Positions 1 through 9,550 of a stretch of 35,428 nt of DNA are shown here, piece by piece. The stretch lies in contig NZ_LZIJ01000083.1 in assembly GCF_001667115.1 (NCBI RefSeq), positions 1 to 35,428 of the forward strand, read 5' to 3'. A model generated the notes under the pieces. It did not search any database. It saw only the letters and a program-made list of their open reading frames with translations, and was not told where the DNA came from. The DNA comes from Mycobacterium sp. 852002-51163_SCH5372311. Lineage in GTDB: Bacteria; Actinomycetota; Actinomycetes; Mycobacteriales; Mycobacteriaceae. A program made the translations under genes and the position numbers. Positions within the stretch are counted from its first letter, which is position 1. Every line of letters starts with the position of its first letter.

Positions 1-1
1 C

Positions 2-70
2 CGCACACCCGCCGAAGAACTCGACCGGCTACTGTCAGACCCGTCCACGTTTGTTGCGGCCACCGCTTGA
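2..70 (+). CDS. C-terminal fragment of a probable IS30-like transposase (partial, enters from the left edge)
   Basis: The frame is open from the first base and ends at TGA 68-70. It gives 22 residues containing RTPAEELDRLL. A 'TPAE-x-L-x-x-LL' motif just before the stop is typical of the extreme C-terminus of IS30-family DDE transposases, after the catalytic integrase core. Only the tail is visible, so the catalytic residues and the terminal repeat cannot be checked. The next gene has its own ribosome binding site 24 bases further on. The identification is an inference from a short motif; any protein with a similar tail is an alternative. Confidence 0.45.
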   Translation, partial: RTPAEELDRLLSDPSTFVAATA

Positions 71-110
71 ATCCGCCAGCACAAAACGAGCCCAAGGATT
101 TTGCGTTTCA

Positions 111-1421
111 ATGTCGTCCAAGAAGTCGTCCGAGAAGTCGTCCGAGAAGTCGTCCGAGAACAGCGTTCAAGCGGGCCGGCGCCGATTTGGCACCCGCTGG
201 CCGCGACGGATCCTGCTCTGTGTCTTCGTCCTCGTCGGCGTAGTCGGCGCCGTCCAGCTTGCCTCCCTGCCGCGTTGCGCGAACGCCCACTGCGTCGGCG
301 ACGCCCCGCAACCCGAAGCGGCGCGCGTGGCGATCACGCCCGGCCCCAACGCACACAACGTCGACCCGGTGGCCCAGGTCACGGTGAAAGCGGATGCCGG
401 GACACTGGTCGATGTCCGCATGGTCAACGATGTCGGCAAGACTATCGAGGGCGTCATGACCCCGGACAACACCGTCTGGAAACCCACCGTCCCGTTGGGC
501 TATGGGCGCACCTATACGCTGACCGTCACCAGCCGCGGCTCCAATGGCGTTGCCTCGACTCAAGTCTCGTCGTTCTCCACATTGCAGCCGTCCAATCAGA
601 CCAAGGTCTCGTTCACCACCACGTCGGAGGCGCCGTTGCACGAGGGCGGGACTTATGGCGTCGGAACGGTGGTCGTCGCGCACTTCGACGAGCAGATCGC
701 CGACCGCGCTGCCGCCGAGCGACAGCTGGTGGTGACCACCGACCCGGCGGTGCAAGGGTCGTGGTTCTGGGTCGACGACCAGAACGCCCACTGGCGCCCA
801 GAGCACTATTACGCACCCGGCACGACGGTCACCGCGGAAGCCAGAATCTACGGAATCTCCTTGGGGGACGGTTTATTCGGGCAGGAGGACAGCCGCGTAT
901 CGTTCCGGATCGGCGACGCGCATGTATCGATCGCCGACGACGCCACCAAGGTGGTGAGCGTCTTCAACAACGGCGCACTGGTCCGCACGATGCCCACGTC
1001 GATGGGCATGGGCGGCACCGAAACGATCGGCGGGCGGACGTTGTCGTTCTGGACTCCCCCGGGCATCTACACCGTCCTCGACAAGGGCAACCCGGTGATC
1101 ATGGATTCGTCGACATTCGGGCTGCCCAAGAACTCCCGCCTCGGGTATCGCGAAACCATCAACTACGCCACCCGAATCAGCACCGACGGCATTTATCTGC
1201 ACCAACTCGACGCGACAGTGTGGGCGCAGGGCCACACCGACACCTCGCACGGATGCCTGAACCTCAACGGCGACAACGCGAAATGGTTCTACGACTTTTC
1301 GGTATCGGGTGATGTGGTCGAGGTCCGCAATAGCGGTGGACCGCCGTTGAAGCTCGCTCAGAACGGCGACTGGACGCTCACCTGGGATCAGTGGCGCCAA
1401 GGCAGCGCGCTGCAGCGGTGA
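111..1421 (+). CDS. L,D-transpeptidase, LdtMt2-like (YkuD domain with Ig-like domains)
   Basis: Forms 3-3 cross-links in peptidoglycan on the outer face of the membrane. The 436-residue protein has a Lys/Ser/Glu-rich cytoplasmic start, a membrane anchor at about residues 30-47 (LLCVFVLVGVVGAVQL), and two Ig-like regions (about 70-160 and 165-270). The YkuD catalytic domain follows, with motif SHGCLNLN and catalytic Cys382. The tail GDWTLTWDQW matches the C-terminal segment of LdtMt2. ATG 111 is preferred because AAGGA lies at 94-98; an upstream ATG at 51 would overlap the preceding reading frame. The Cys near the anchor does not form a clear lipobox, so it is probably a signal-anchor protein rather than a lipoprotein. 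LdtMt4 and LdtMt5 are less similar relatives. Confidence 0.9.
   Translation: MSSKKSSEKSSEKSSENSVQAGRRRFGTRWPRRILLCVFVLVGVVGAVQLASLPRCANAHCVGDAPQPEAARVAITPGPNAHNVDPVAQVTVKADAGTLVDVRMVNDVGKTIEGVMTPDNTVWKPTVPLGYGRTYTLTVTSRGSNGVASTQVSSFSTLQPSNQTKVSFTTTSEAPLHEGGTYGVGTVVVAHFDEQIADRAAAERQLVVTTDPAVQGSWFWVDDQNAHWRPEHYYAPGTTVTAEARIYGISLGDGLFGQEDSRVSFRIGDAHVSIADDATKVVSVFNNGALVRTMPTSMGMGGTETIGGRTLSFWTPPGIYTVLDKGNPVIMDSSTFGLPKNSRLGYRETINYATRISTDGIYLHQLDATVWAQGHTDTSHGCLNLNGDNAKWFYDFSVSGDVVEVRNSGGPPLKLAQNGDWTLTWDQWRQGSALQR
123..158 (+). repeat. 12-bp tandem repeat, 3 perfect copies, coding for Lys-Ser-Ser-Glu
   Basis: AAGTCGTCCGAG is repeated three times without mismatch just after the start codon of the L,D-transpeptidase, giving (KSSE)3 in the predicted cytoplasmic tail. 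A 12-bp in-frame unit can change copy number by slippage without breaking the gene. Confidence 0.9.
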
Positions 1422-1455
1422 CGGCGCGCGACCCTGCGCAGCCGCGTCACAAGTC

Positions 1456-1490
1456 TTGACTCATTCCAGAAAAGGGCGCATATTGGTGGG
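1456..1490 (+). promoter_or_regulatory. furA-katG promoter with probable FurA-binding AT-rich site
   Basis: TTGACT (1456-1461) and CATATT (1479-1484) are separated by 17 bases. Six bases then lead to the GTG of furA at 1491, so the transcript probably starts at the start codon. The tract between the hexamers (TTCCAGAAAAGGG) resembles the conserved region upstream of mycobacterial furA where FurA binds its own promoter. That role is family knowledge; the site was not tested here. Confidence 0.8.
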
Positions 1491-4218
<2,728 letters not shown>

Positions 4219-4230
4219 AACCTGATCGGG

Positions 4231-4264
4231 CGACACCCCGCGAGCTCCGGCTCGCGGGGTGTCG
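4231..4264. terminator. Hairpin terminator between convergent katG and glycerophosphodiesterase genes
   Basis: Perfect 14-bp stem, CGACACCCCGCGAG (4231-4244) pairing with 4251-4264 around the loop CTCCGG. It starts 12 bases after the katG stop and 12 bases from the stop of the gene on the other strand, so it can serve both. There is no U-tract, which is common for mycobacterial hairpin terminators. Confidence 0.85.
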
Positions 4265-4276
4265 TGCGCCAGGGCA

Positions 4277-5071
4277 CTAGGGCTGCCACCACTGCCCGCG
4301 CGCGATGAGGACATCGCGTAGCAGGTCGGCGCGATCGGTGATGATGCCGTCCACACCGATGTCGAGAAGCGCCTCCATGGTGACGGGATCGTCGACCGTC
4401 CACGCATGTACCTGGCGACCCGAATCGTGAAGTGCCCGAACCAATCCCGGCGTAATAAGCGGTATGCGACCAAGCCGTGGCGGCAGCTGCACGCAGTCGC
4501 TGTCGCGCAGCACGCGCCACGCATACGTCCGGCTGGCAGGTGTTTTCGCCGCCACCAGCGCCAGCAAAGCGCCCCTGCCGGCCGAGCTGGCGACCCGTTT
4601 GGACAGCAGCCGCAGCGCGCGCCGGCGACGCCGATCGGAAAACGAGGTGACCAGCACTCGGTCGTGCGCGTTCAGGTGTTCGATCGCGGCTACGGTCGGC
4701 TCGACAGCCGATGCTGCTTTGATGTCGATATTGATCCGCATGTCCGGCAAGGTGGCAAGGAGTTCTTCCAAGGTGGGAATCGGTTCCCCTGCACCTAAAT
4801 CGGCTTTGCGGACGTCGCGCCAATCCAACTGGTCGACGGCGCCGGGCACTGCGGTCCCCTGCCCGAGCCTGCGGTCGTGCAGGATCACCGCAACGCCATC
4901 GCGGGTCGCACGAACGTCCGTCTCGATGTAGCGGAATCCGAGTTTCACCGCCTCGTGAAACGCGCCCAAACTGTTCTTCGGGTATTTGAACGAGGTAAAC
5001 CCCTGGTGCGCCATGGCAATTGGTCCGGTGCCACGAAGAAATTCCACGACACCGTCGTCGTAGTCGCCCAT
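4277..5071 (-). CDS. Glycerophosphodiester phosphodiesterase family protein
   Basis: Hydrolyses glycerophosphodiesters to glycerol-3-phosphate and an alcohol (GDPD/UgpQ family, TIM barrel). With the start at ATG 5071 there are 264 residues and no signal peptide. Visible catalytic elements are His22 (AHQGF), Glu50 and Asp52 (YIETDV), the TRDG turn and His65-Asp66 (LHD). The usual HRG is HQG here. Further motifs are INIDIK near residue 113 and the C-terminal VHAWTVDD and GVDGIITDRADLL, both typical of the family. An in-frame TTG at 5092 would add seven residues and also has a purine-rich stretch upstream; a stop codon lies just beyond, so the N-terminus cannot be longer. Faces katG tail-to-tail. 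Confidence 0.9.
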   Translation of the reverse strand: MGDYDDGVVEFLRGTGPIAMAHQGFTSFKYPKNSLGAFHEAVKLGFRYIETDVRATRDGVAVILHDRRLGQGTAVPGAVDQLDWRDVRKADLGAGEPIPTLEELLATLPDMRINIDIKAASAVEPTVAAIEHLNAHDRVLVTSFSDRRRRRALRLLSKRVASSAGRGALLALVAAKTPASRTYAWRVLRDSDCVQLPPRLGRIPLITPGLVRALHDSGRQVHAWTVDDPVTMEALLDIGVDGIITDRADLLRDVLIARGQWWQP

Positions 5072-5102
5072 CGCATTAGTATCACCCGACAAAAAGTGCG
5101 CT

Positions 5103-5138
5103 CACCGATGTGCCCACCGATTTGCTCACCGATTTTCA
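5103..5138. repeat. Three 12-bp tandem units upstream of the GDPD gene
   Basis: CACCGAT recurs at 5103, 5115 and 5127 at an exact 12-base period (units CACCGATGTGCC, CACCGATTTGCT, CACCGATTTTCA). On the minus strand each unit reads ATCGGTG, so the repeat lies in the 5' region of the GDPD gene. A stop codon in the gene's frame shows that it is not translated as part of it. Confidence 0.75.
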
Positions 5139-5188
5139 GCGGCAGGTGAATCGCATTCCGCCGGAAGCCCGTGGTAGTCGCGAGCGAC

Positions 5189-5593
5189 TCACTCCGGAGG
5201 CGTATCGACGGTGCAGCTGACGCCGGGAGCTCGTCGAATGCGCCGGTCCAGCGTCACCAGCGAAGCGCCGATCGTCTCGGCAAGGGCAACATACGCGGCG
5301 TCGTAGCTGGTGAGGTTGGCACGCAGCTGCCAGATACGCGCCGCCAAAGCTTCGTATGGCCACAGCTCGATGGCCAGCTCCAACAGATCGACGTGGGCTT
5401 GTGCTGCATAGTCGGCGCTGATAAGCCCGCTCGTTTCGAGCCGGCGGATGATGTTCGAGCACTCAAACGGCATCAGCGCTGGGGCGAAGAGCGCAGTACC
5501 GACAAAGCGGGTCGCCATCCAAGTGCCGGTAGGTCCCGAGTCGAGCAAGGCAGTCACGACGGCCGAAGCGTCACAAACCAAGCGGCTCGTCAT
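5189..5593 (-). CDS. vapC: VapC-family PIN-domain ribonuclease toxin
   Basis: Probable RNase toxin of a type II toxin-antitoxin pair. The 134-residue PIN domain shows the expected acidic metal-binding set: Asp8 (VCDASAVV), Glu44 (PFECSNIIRR), Asp98 (SYDAAYVALAE) and Asp116 (LVTLDRRI). It overlaps the upstream antitoxin gene by four bases (ATGA, 5590-5593), so translation is coupled. Mycobacteria carry many VapC paralogues; which numbered family member this matches cannot be decided here. The active site looks intact. Confidence 0.93.
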   Translation of the reverse strand: MTSRLVCDASAVVTALLDSGPTGTWMATRFVGTALFAPALMPFECSNIIRRLETSGLISADYAAQAHVDLLELAIELWPYEALAARIWQLRANLTSYDAAYVALAETIGASLVTLDRRIRRAPGVSCTVDTPPE

Positions 5594-5823
5594 CGCCGAT
5601 CGGCGTCGCGCGCGGCCAGCGTCGCAGCCGGAGTCACGCGGACGCCCGTCGCAGCTACCCGTGTCCGGGCCCGGGCCAGCACTTCATCGACGGTCGGCTT
5701 GTCCGCGGCTTCGATCAGTACGCCACGGAGATACTCCTGCAACGACTTTCCGGCTCGCGCGGCTCTCGCGGCCAGTTCGTCGCGGACGCGGTCGGGGACG
5801 TTTCGGATGGTGACCACGGTCAT
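5590..5823 (-). CDS. vapB: VapB-family antitoxin (FitA-like ribbon-helix-helix)
   Basis: A 77-residue protein. Its first 45 residues fit a ribbon-helix-helix DNA-binding domain (TVVTIRNVPD strand, then two helices ending LQEYLRGVLIEAA). The C-terminal tail (about 46-77) would wrap around the toxin and block its active site. It neutralises VapC and, with it, represses the operon by binding upstream DNA. ATG 5823 lies six bases behind a TACTAT -10 element (5830-5835, minus strand), so the mRNA is probably leaderless. Confidence 0.92.
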   Translation of the reverse strand: MTVVTIRNVPDRVRDELAARAARAGKSLQEYLRGVLIEAADKPTVDEVLARARTRVAATGVRVTPAATLAARDADRR

Positions 5824-5827
5824 GCAG

Positions 5828-5856
5828 GCATAGTAGCGCGGATGCAGCTATTATGC
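5828..5856 (-). promoter_or_regulatory. vapBC promoter with candidate VapB operator
   Basis: The inverted repeat GCATAGTAGC (5828-5837) and GCTATTATGC (5847-5856) matches at 9 of 10 positions across a 9-base spacer. On the minus strand its first arm contains the -10 hexamer TACTAT, six bases from the vapB ATG. A bound VapBC complex would therefore cover the promoter, the usual autoregulation layout for this family. Confidence 0.6.
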
Positions 5857-5862
5857 ATGCAC

Positions 5863-5874
5863 GCGTCTGCTCGC
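5863..5874. repeat. Single-arm fragment of the dispersed GAGCAGACGC hairpin family
   Basis: GCGTCTGCTCGC is identical to the outer 12 bases of the conserved arm found in the five full copies. It lies about 17 bases beyond the stop of the DUF1906 gene on the minus strand. The second arm is absent. Confidence 0.5.
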
Positions 5875-5890
5875 CGTAAACGCTCGCGCG

Positions 5891-6682
5891 CTAGCGGTTG
5901 AGACCCCACTGCCCGAAGTCGGGCGCCAGCACGTCGTCGACGTCCACGGTTATCCCGCCCAGCACCGGACCGTTGATGATCCCCTGGTAAAGCACCGCGG
6001 TGGGCTCGCGTTCCCCGTTCGACCAGCTTCTCGTCTGCCATGCCCAGCGGTGTCCGGCAGTGGTCGAGTGTCCAATCACGCCGTCTCGAACCGCCCATCC
6101 GCACGCACGGGCATGGCCATAGATGCCGGTGCGCTCCACACCCATTGCCGAGTTGATGCCCCGGAACCAGTCGACGGCAACGCTGTTCCAGGTGTCGAGG
6201 TCGATATTGTCATCGACGCTGAAGAAGATGGGCGCCGAACTGGGGCCTCCGGCGGCGGTGTGCAGCGCCGTGGCGGCGTGAGCGTCCGCCACACCGCCGT
6301 CGTATCCGCGGGTGAAATCCGAGGGCGCCGACCAACCGGGTTTCCCGTACTGGAAGTTGCTGACGATATGAAGGCCGGCGGCGCGCAGCGCATTGGCGTA
6401 GTCACTAGTGAGGGGCTTCGCCTCGAAATTCGCACCGGGCCGCGATTCGGATACGTAGTTGACGACCCCGTCGTAGCCTGCCGACTTGATCTCGTCGGGC
6501 GGGATTCTGCGCTCCGCGAAATCGATCAATCGCATATTGGCGGCTGAAGCCTTCGGCTCTTGCAGGGTCGCGGCCAGCGTTCCCAGGCTCAACAGAGACG
6601 GAACGGAAAGCGAATATTTGAGCACGTCGCGTCTGGAAACAGATCGCGTTCCCCCGCTTCCACGGGCAGCCCAATGGTGCAT
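5891..6682 (-). CDS. Tat-exported DUF1906 glycoside-hydrolase-like protein (Rv2525c-type)
   Basis: Secreted protein with a DUF1906 TIM-barrel domain related to glycoside hydrolases. It resembles M. tuberculosis Rv2525c, a Tat substrate linked to the cell envelope; substrate unknown. The 263 residues start with a Tat signal (SRRDVLKYSLS, then a hydrophobic stretch to KASA at about residue 47). The mature part has the family landmarks GYDGVVNYVSESRPGA, SNFQYGKPGW, HTAAGGPSSAPIFFSVDD (acidic pair at the strand end), TGIYGHARACGWAV and a final VDVDDVLAPDFGQWG. ATG 6682 is supported by TACCAT (6689-6694, minus strand) exactly six bases upstream. It is divergent from the cutinase gene, whose promoter lies about 100 bases away. 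Confidence 0.9.
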   Translation of the reverse strand: MHHWAARGSGGTRSVSRRDVLKYSLSVPSLLSLGTLAATLQEPKASAANMRLIDFAERRIPPDEIKSAGYDGVVNYVSESRPGANFEAKPLTSDYANALRAAGLHIVSNFQYGKPGWSAPSDFTRGYDGGVADAHAATALHTAAGGPSSAPIFFSVDDNIDLDTWNSVAVDWFRGINSAMGVERTGIYGHARACGWAVRDGVIGHSTTAGHRWAWQTRSWSNGEREPTAVLYQGIINGPVLGGITVDVDDVLAPDFGQWGLNR

Positions 6683-6791
6683 CGCGAGATGGTAACAAAG
6701 TCAGCCCGCGGCCACGAGGCGCATTCTCCGGTTCCAGTCGCGGCCGGATACCTATCCCTTGGGCCGCTGAGCGACCGTGGCGCGATCGCTC

Positions 6792-6803
6792 TACCATCTT
6801 GCT
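6792..6803 (+). promoter_or_regulatory. -10 element of the cutinase gene (leaderless)
   Basis: TACCAT at 6792-6797 is followed by six bases and then GTG 6804. This spacing puts the transcription start at the start codon and argues against the alternative GTG at 6777, which lies upstream of the promoter. Confidence 0.65.
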
Positions 6804-7499
6804 GTGCGCATTCAGCTTGCCCGTAAATCAGTTGTCGTCGGCCTCGTGCCGGCTGTCGTCGCCATCGCGTTGACGTTCACCGCCGCAGTGTTGCCGCCCG
6901 GCGTGCCGGGTGCGGTGCCGTCGGCCGCCGCCGCGAATTGTCCACAGGTGCAGGTGGTTTTCGCCCGCGGCCGAAAGGAATCGCCGGGTCCCGGTGTACT
7001 AGGCAACGCATTTATCAACGCGCTCAGCTCGAAGGTCGGGGGCCGGAGCTTCGGCTCGTACGCCGTGCGATACCCCGCCGATACCGAGGTCGACATCGGA
7101 GCCAACGACATGAGCCAGCACGTCCAGTACATGATCAACACCTGCCCGGACACTCGGCTGGTACTGGGTGGCTACTCGTTGGGCGCAGCCGTCACCGACG
7201 TGGTACTCGCGGTGCCGATCTCCGCGCTGGGTTTCGACAATCCGCTGCCGACGGGGGCCGATCAGCACATTGCTGCTGTCGCGTTATTCGGCAACGGCAG
7301 TCAATGGGTGGGTCCGATCACCAACTTCAACCCGATATACAACGACCGGACCATCGAGCTGTGCCACGGCGCGGATCCCGTCTGCAACCCGGCCGACCCG
7401 AACACCTGGAGGGACAACTGGCCGGAGCATCTCGCGAGCGCCTACATCCAGGCCGGTATGGCCAATCAGGCAGCCGATTTCGTCGCAGGCAAGCTGTGA
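6804..7499 (+). CDS. Secreted cutinase-family serine esterase (Culp2-like)
   Basis: Exported alpha/beta hydrolase acting on esters; mycobacterial cutinase-like proteins act as esterases or phospholipases rather than true cutinases. It has 231 residues, with a signal peptide (about 1-45: VVGLVPAVVAIALTF... ending at AAAANC). The catalytic triad is Ser125 (GGYSLGA), Asp191 (HGADPVC) and His209 (WPEHLA). Cysteine positions fit the family disulfides. The sequence is close to remembered M. tuberculosis Rv2301 (Cut2): VVFARGR, ANDMS, LFGNGSQWVGPITNF and NQAADFVAGKL are shared. GTG 6804 is preferred over GTG 6777 on promoter position. Confidence 0.93.
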   Translation: MRIQLARKSVVVGLVPAVVAIALTFTAAVLPPGVPGAVPSAAAANCPQVQVVFARGRKESPGPGVLGNAFINALSSKVGGRSFGSYAVRYPADTEVDIGANDMSQHVQYMINTCPDTRLVLGGYSLGAAVTDVVLAVPISALGFDNPLPTGADQHIAAVALFGNGSQWVGPITNFNPIYNDRTIELCHGADPVCNPADPNTWRDNWPEHLASAYIQAGMANQAADFVAGKL

Positions 7500-7504
7500 T
7501 CGGG

Positions 7505-7798
7505 CTAAATCCGGTGGAATCGGCGCCGCGGCGGAGCGCTGCGCAGGAGTAGCAGCGGCTCGAGCCTGCGCTGGGCCGAAAAGCTCCGCTGCAGCCGTCG
7601 GGCGCTCATCAGCGCCACCAGGCTGATTGCGCGCCTCCCCAGTGCCATCCGGCTCGTTCGTTGTTTCCAGGTGGGAGGTGTCGAGCCGGCGCGGCGGCCC
7701 CACTGGTAGCCGATGCACAGTGCGGTGACCAACGCGGAAGCAACCGCAAGCGCCGTCATGAAGATGAGCGTCCTTGGTCGCTGTCGCGGGAAGGTCAC
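7505..7798 (-). CDS. Small single-pass membrane protein, function unknown
   Basis: The 97 residues read from a GTG start. One hydrophobic helix (about 11-30, IFMTALAVASALVTALCIGY) is followed by an Arg-rich cytoplasmic-type stretch (WGRRAG, SRMALGRRAIS, ARRLQRSF). No domain is recognised. Third codon positions are G/C-rich as in neighbouring genes, which supports real coding. It is convergent with the cutinase gene, with stops five bases apart. The Arg-rich C-terminal third may be less conserved. Confidence 0.6.
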   Translation of the reverse strand: MTFPRQRPRTLIFMTALAVASALVTALCIGYQWGRRAGSTPPTWKQRTSRMALGRRAISLVALMSARRLQRSFSAQRRLEPLLLLRSAPPRRRFHRI

Positions 7799-8413
7799 AA
7801 GCCAGATACACCTTCGCCACTAAGAGCCGGCTGAAAGGTCAACCGGCGGGCTGGTGGTGGTGAAGTTGTCCACCGACATCGCCGACAGGTCGGGTGCCTC
7901 GTTTGGGCGCTGTGGCCCGATTAAATGTGTCGATCTGGTAATCGGTTACGACGGAATGGAATTGGGCGGCTTCTGTCAGCGATTTGTGCTGACGCTGTCC
8001 ACTGCGACCAAATGGCGACGGCCGGGCCGGCGTTTTGCAGTTGGAGCGCATCCCGATGCCGCGGATAGCCGCTGGGAATCGCCGCCGTGCGCTGCGGCAG
8101 CCCCCTGCTTGGCCAGAAATGATGGATGGCGGCGCATGGCTTCCATCCGCGCGACTTCACGCCGGTGAGCTGCAGCCCAAGCCGGATGGGACTTGAGGAA
8201 AACTACCGTCGCACCTGATTCGCTTGCCACGATCGCCAACTCCCTCGAAAGCATTTCGCCGCTCTGTTATGCGGCGTCAATCCCACAATGATGGGTTCTG
8301 AGTGGGATGGGGTTCTGAATGGTTCTGATCCTGATTAATGATGCCCAGGTGAACCTGTGACCAAACCTTTGCGATCCTGAGATTTGGCCGTGAATTCGGG
8401 ATATCTACCGTCC
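7799..8413. other. About 615 bases without a convincing gene
   Basis: No reading frame here has a recognisable domain, a ribosome binding site or mycobacterial codon bias throughout. The best candidate is on the minus strand at 7976-8254 (92 residues, MLSRELAIVASESG start). Its first 50 residues look protein-like but the rest is low-complexity. The stretch 8280-8410 is visibly less GC-rich than its surroundings. It holds GGTTCTGA three times (8294, 8311, 8321). It could be a decayed gene. Confidence 0.5.
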
Positions 8414-8472
8414 GCGAGCAGACACAAAAGCCCGGAAAAAGGGCCGGTTAGCATGCTTTTGCGTCTGCTCGC
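8414..8472. repeat. Dispersed hairpin family, copy A
   Basis: The left arm GCGAGCAGACACAAAAGC (8414-8431) and right arm GCTTTTGCGTCTGCTCGC (8455-8472) are reverse complements except for one base (ACA for ACG in the left arm). The core CCGGAAAAAGGGCCGG differs from the other copies. This is the only full copy not directly behind a stop codon; it lies 24 bases upstream of the -10 of the next gene. Confidence 0.85.
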
Positions 8473-8495
8473 GCACTTGGGACAGCCAGGTCCGG

Positions 8496-8507
8496 TAACG
8501 TGCGCTC
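8496..8507 (+). promoter_or_regulatory. -10 element of the oxidoreductase gene (leaderless)
   Basis: TAACGT at 8496-8501 is followed by exactly six bases and ATG 8508, so the transcript probably begins at the start codon. No ribosome binding site is seen. Confidence 0.6.
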
Positions 8508-9521
8508 ATGCCCGATCGCAACCGTCGCTTCCTGCTCCGCGAGCGCCCCTCGGGACGCATCGGCCCCAACACCTTCGAACTCAGCGAGGAGGCGGTTCCC
8601 GAGATCAGCGACGGCGAGGCACTGGTCCGCGTCGACTGGATTTCGCTTGATCCGACCAACCGCACGTGGATCAACGACACACCGACATACCTGCCGCCTG
8701 TTGGTATCGGCGAGGTGATGCGCGCCGGTGGGATCGGTGAGGTCGTCGCGTCGAAGAATCCCAATTACCCCGTCGGCCAGATCGTGCAAGGCCTGGTCGG
8801 CTGGCAGGAATACGTAGTCGCTTCTGACACAATGCCTTTGCTTCCGGTCGAGGTTGCCGACGGTGTCTCGCCGAGTGCCTACATGGGTGCGCTCGGGATG
8901 ACCGGGCTCACCGCGTGGATCGGGATTCGGGATATCGGCAAGCCGAAGCCGGGCGAGACGGTGGTGGTGTCGGCGGCGGCGGGTGCCGTCGGCTCGGTCG
9001 CGGGCCAGCTTGCCAAGGCCGACGGGGCCCGCGTGGTCGGGATCGCCGGGGGCCCGGAGAAGTGTGCGCTGCTGACCGAACAGCTCGGCTTCGACGCCGC
9101 CGTCGACCATCGCGCCGACGACTGGGCCGCCCAACTGGCCGCCGCGACCCCCGACGGCATCGACGTCGACTTCGAGAATGTGGGCGGGGCCATCATGGAC
9201 GCAATCTTCGCGCGCCTCAACATCGGTGCGCGCGTCGCACTCTGCGGGCTGATCTCCGGCTACAACTCGGAGGATCCGCCACCCGGCCCACGCGCATTCG
9301 GCAACCTGCTCATTCAGCGTGCGACGCTGAAGGGCTTCATCGTCCTCGACCACTTCGGCCGCGCGCCGGAGGCGATCGGCGAGATCGCGGGCCTGATCAC
9401 CCAGGGCAAGCTCACCCCGCTGGAGACCATCATCGAGGGCTTCGAGCAGCTACCGACGGCGATCAACATGCTGTTCGACGGCAAGAACGTCGGCAAACTC
9501 ATGGTGAAAACGTCCGGGTAG
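8508..9521 (+). CDS. NADPH-dependent medium-chain oxidoreductase (2-alkenal / leukotriene B4 dehydrogenase-like)
   Basis: Zinc-free MDR-superfamily enzyme of the CurA/PTGR group, which reduces the C=C bond of alpha,beta-unsaturated carbonyls with NADPH. The 337 residues comprise an N-terminal catalytic domain (about 1-120, with SLDPTNRTWINDTPTYLPPV typical of the group) and a Rossmann domain (ETVVVSAAAGAVGSVAGQLAK at about 151-171). The signature ALGMTGLTAW precedes the Rossmann domain. The C-terminal stretch (GFIVLDHF, GKLTPLETI, FDGKNVGKLMVK) also fits. No zinc-binding cysteines. The physiological substrate is not evident from context. Confidence 0.9.
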   Translation: MPDRNRRFLLRERPSGRIGPNTFELSEEAVPEISDGEALVRVDWISLDPTNRTWINDTPTYLPPVGIGEVMRAGGIGEVVASKNPNYPVGQIVQGLVGWQEYVVASDTMPLLPVEVADGVSPSAYMGALGMTGLTAWIGIRDIGKPKPGETVVVSAAAGAVGSVAGQLAKADGARVVGIAGGPEKCALLTEQLGFDAAVDHRADDWAAQLAAATPDGIDVDFENVGGAIMDAIFARLNIGARVALCGLISGYNSEDPPPGPRAFGNLLIQRATLKGFIVLDHFGRAPEAIGEIAGLITQGKLTPLETIIEGFEQLPTAINMLFDGKNVGKLMVKTSG

Positions 9522-9550
9522 GCCCATACGACCGAATACGGTTTGTCGCC

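Noticed and set aside
8915..9550. In-frame upstream extension of cycA through the oxidoreductase gene
   Set aside because: The extension is Arg/Gly/Pro-rich shadow sequence in another frame of a clear MDR gene. CycA homology starts about 15 residues after ATG 9551.
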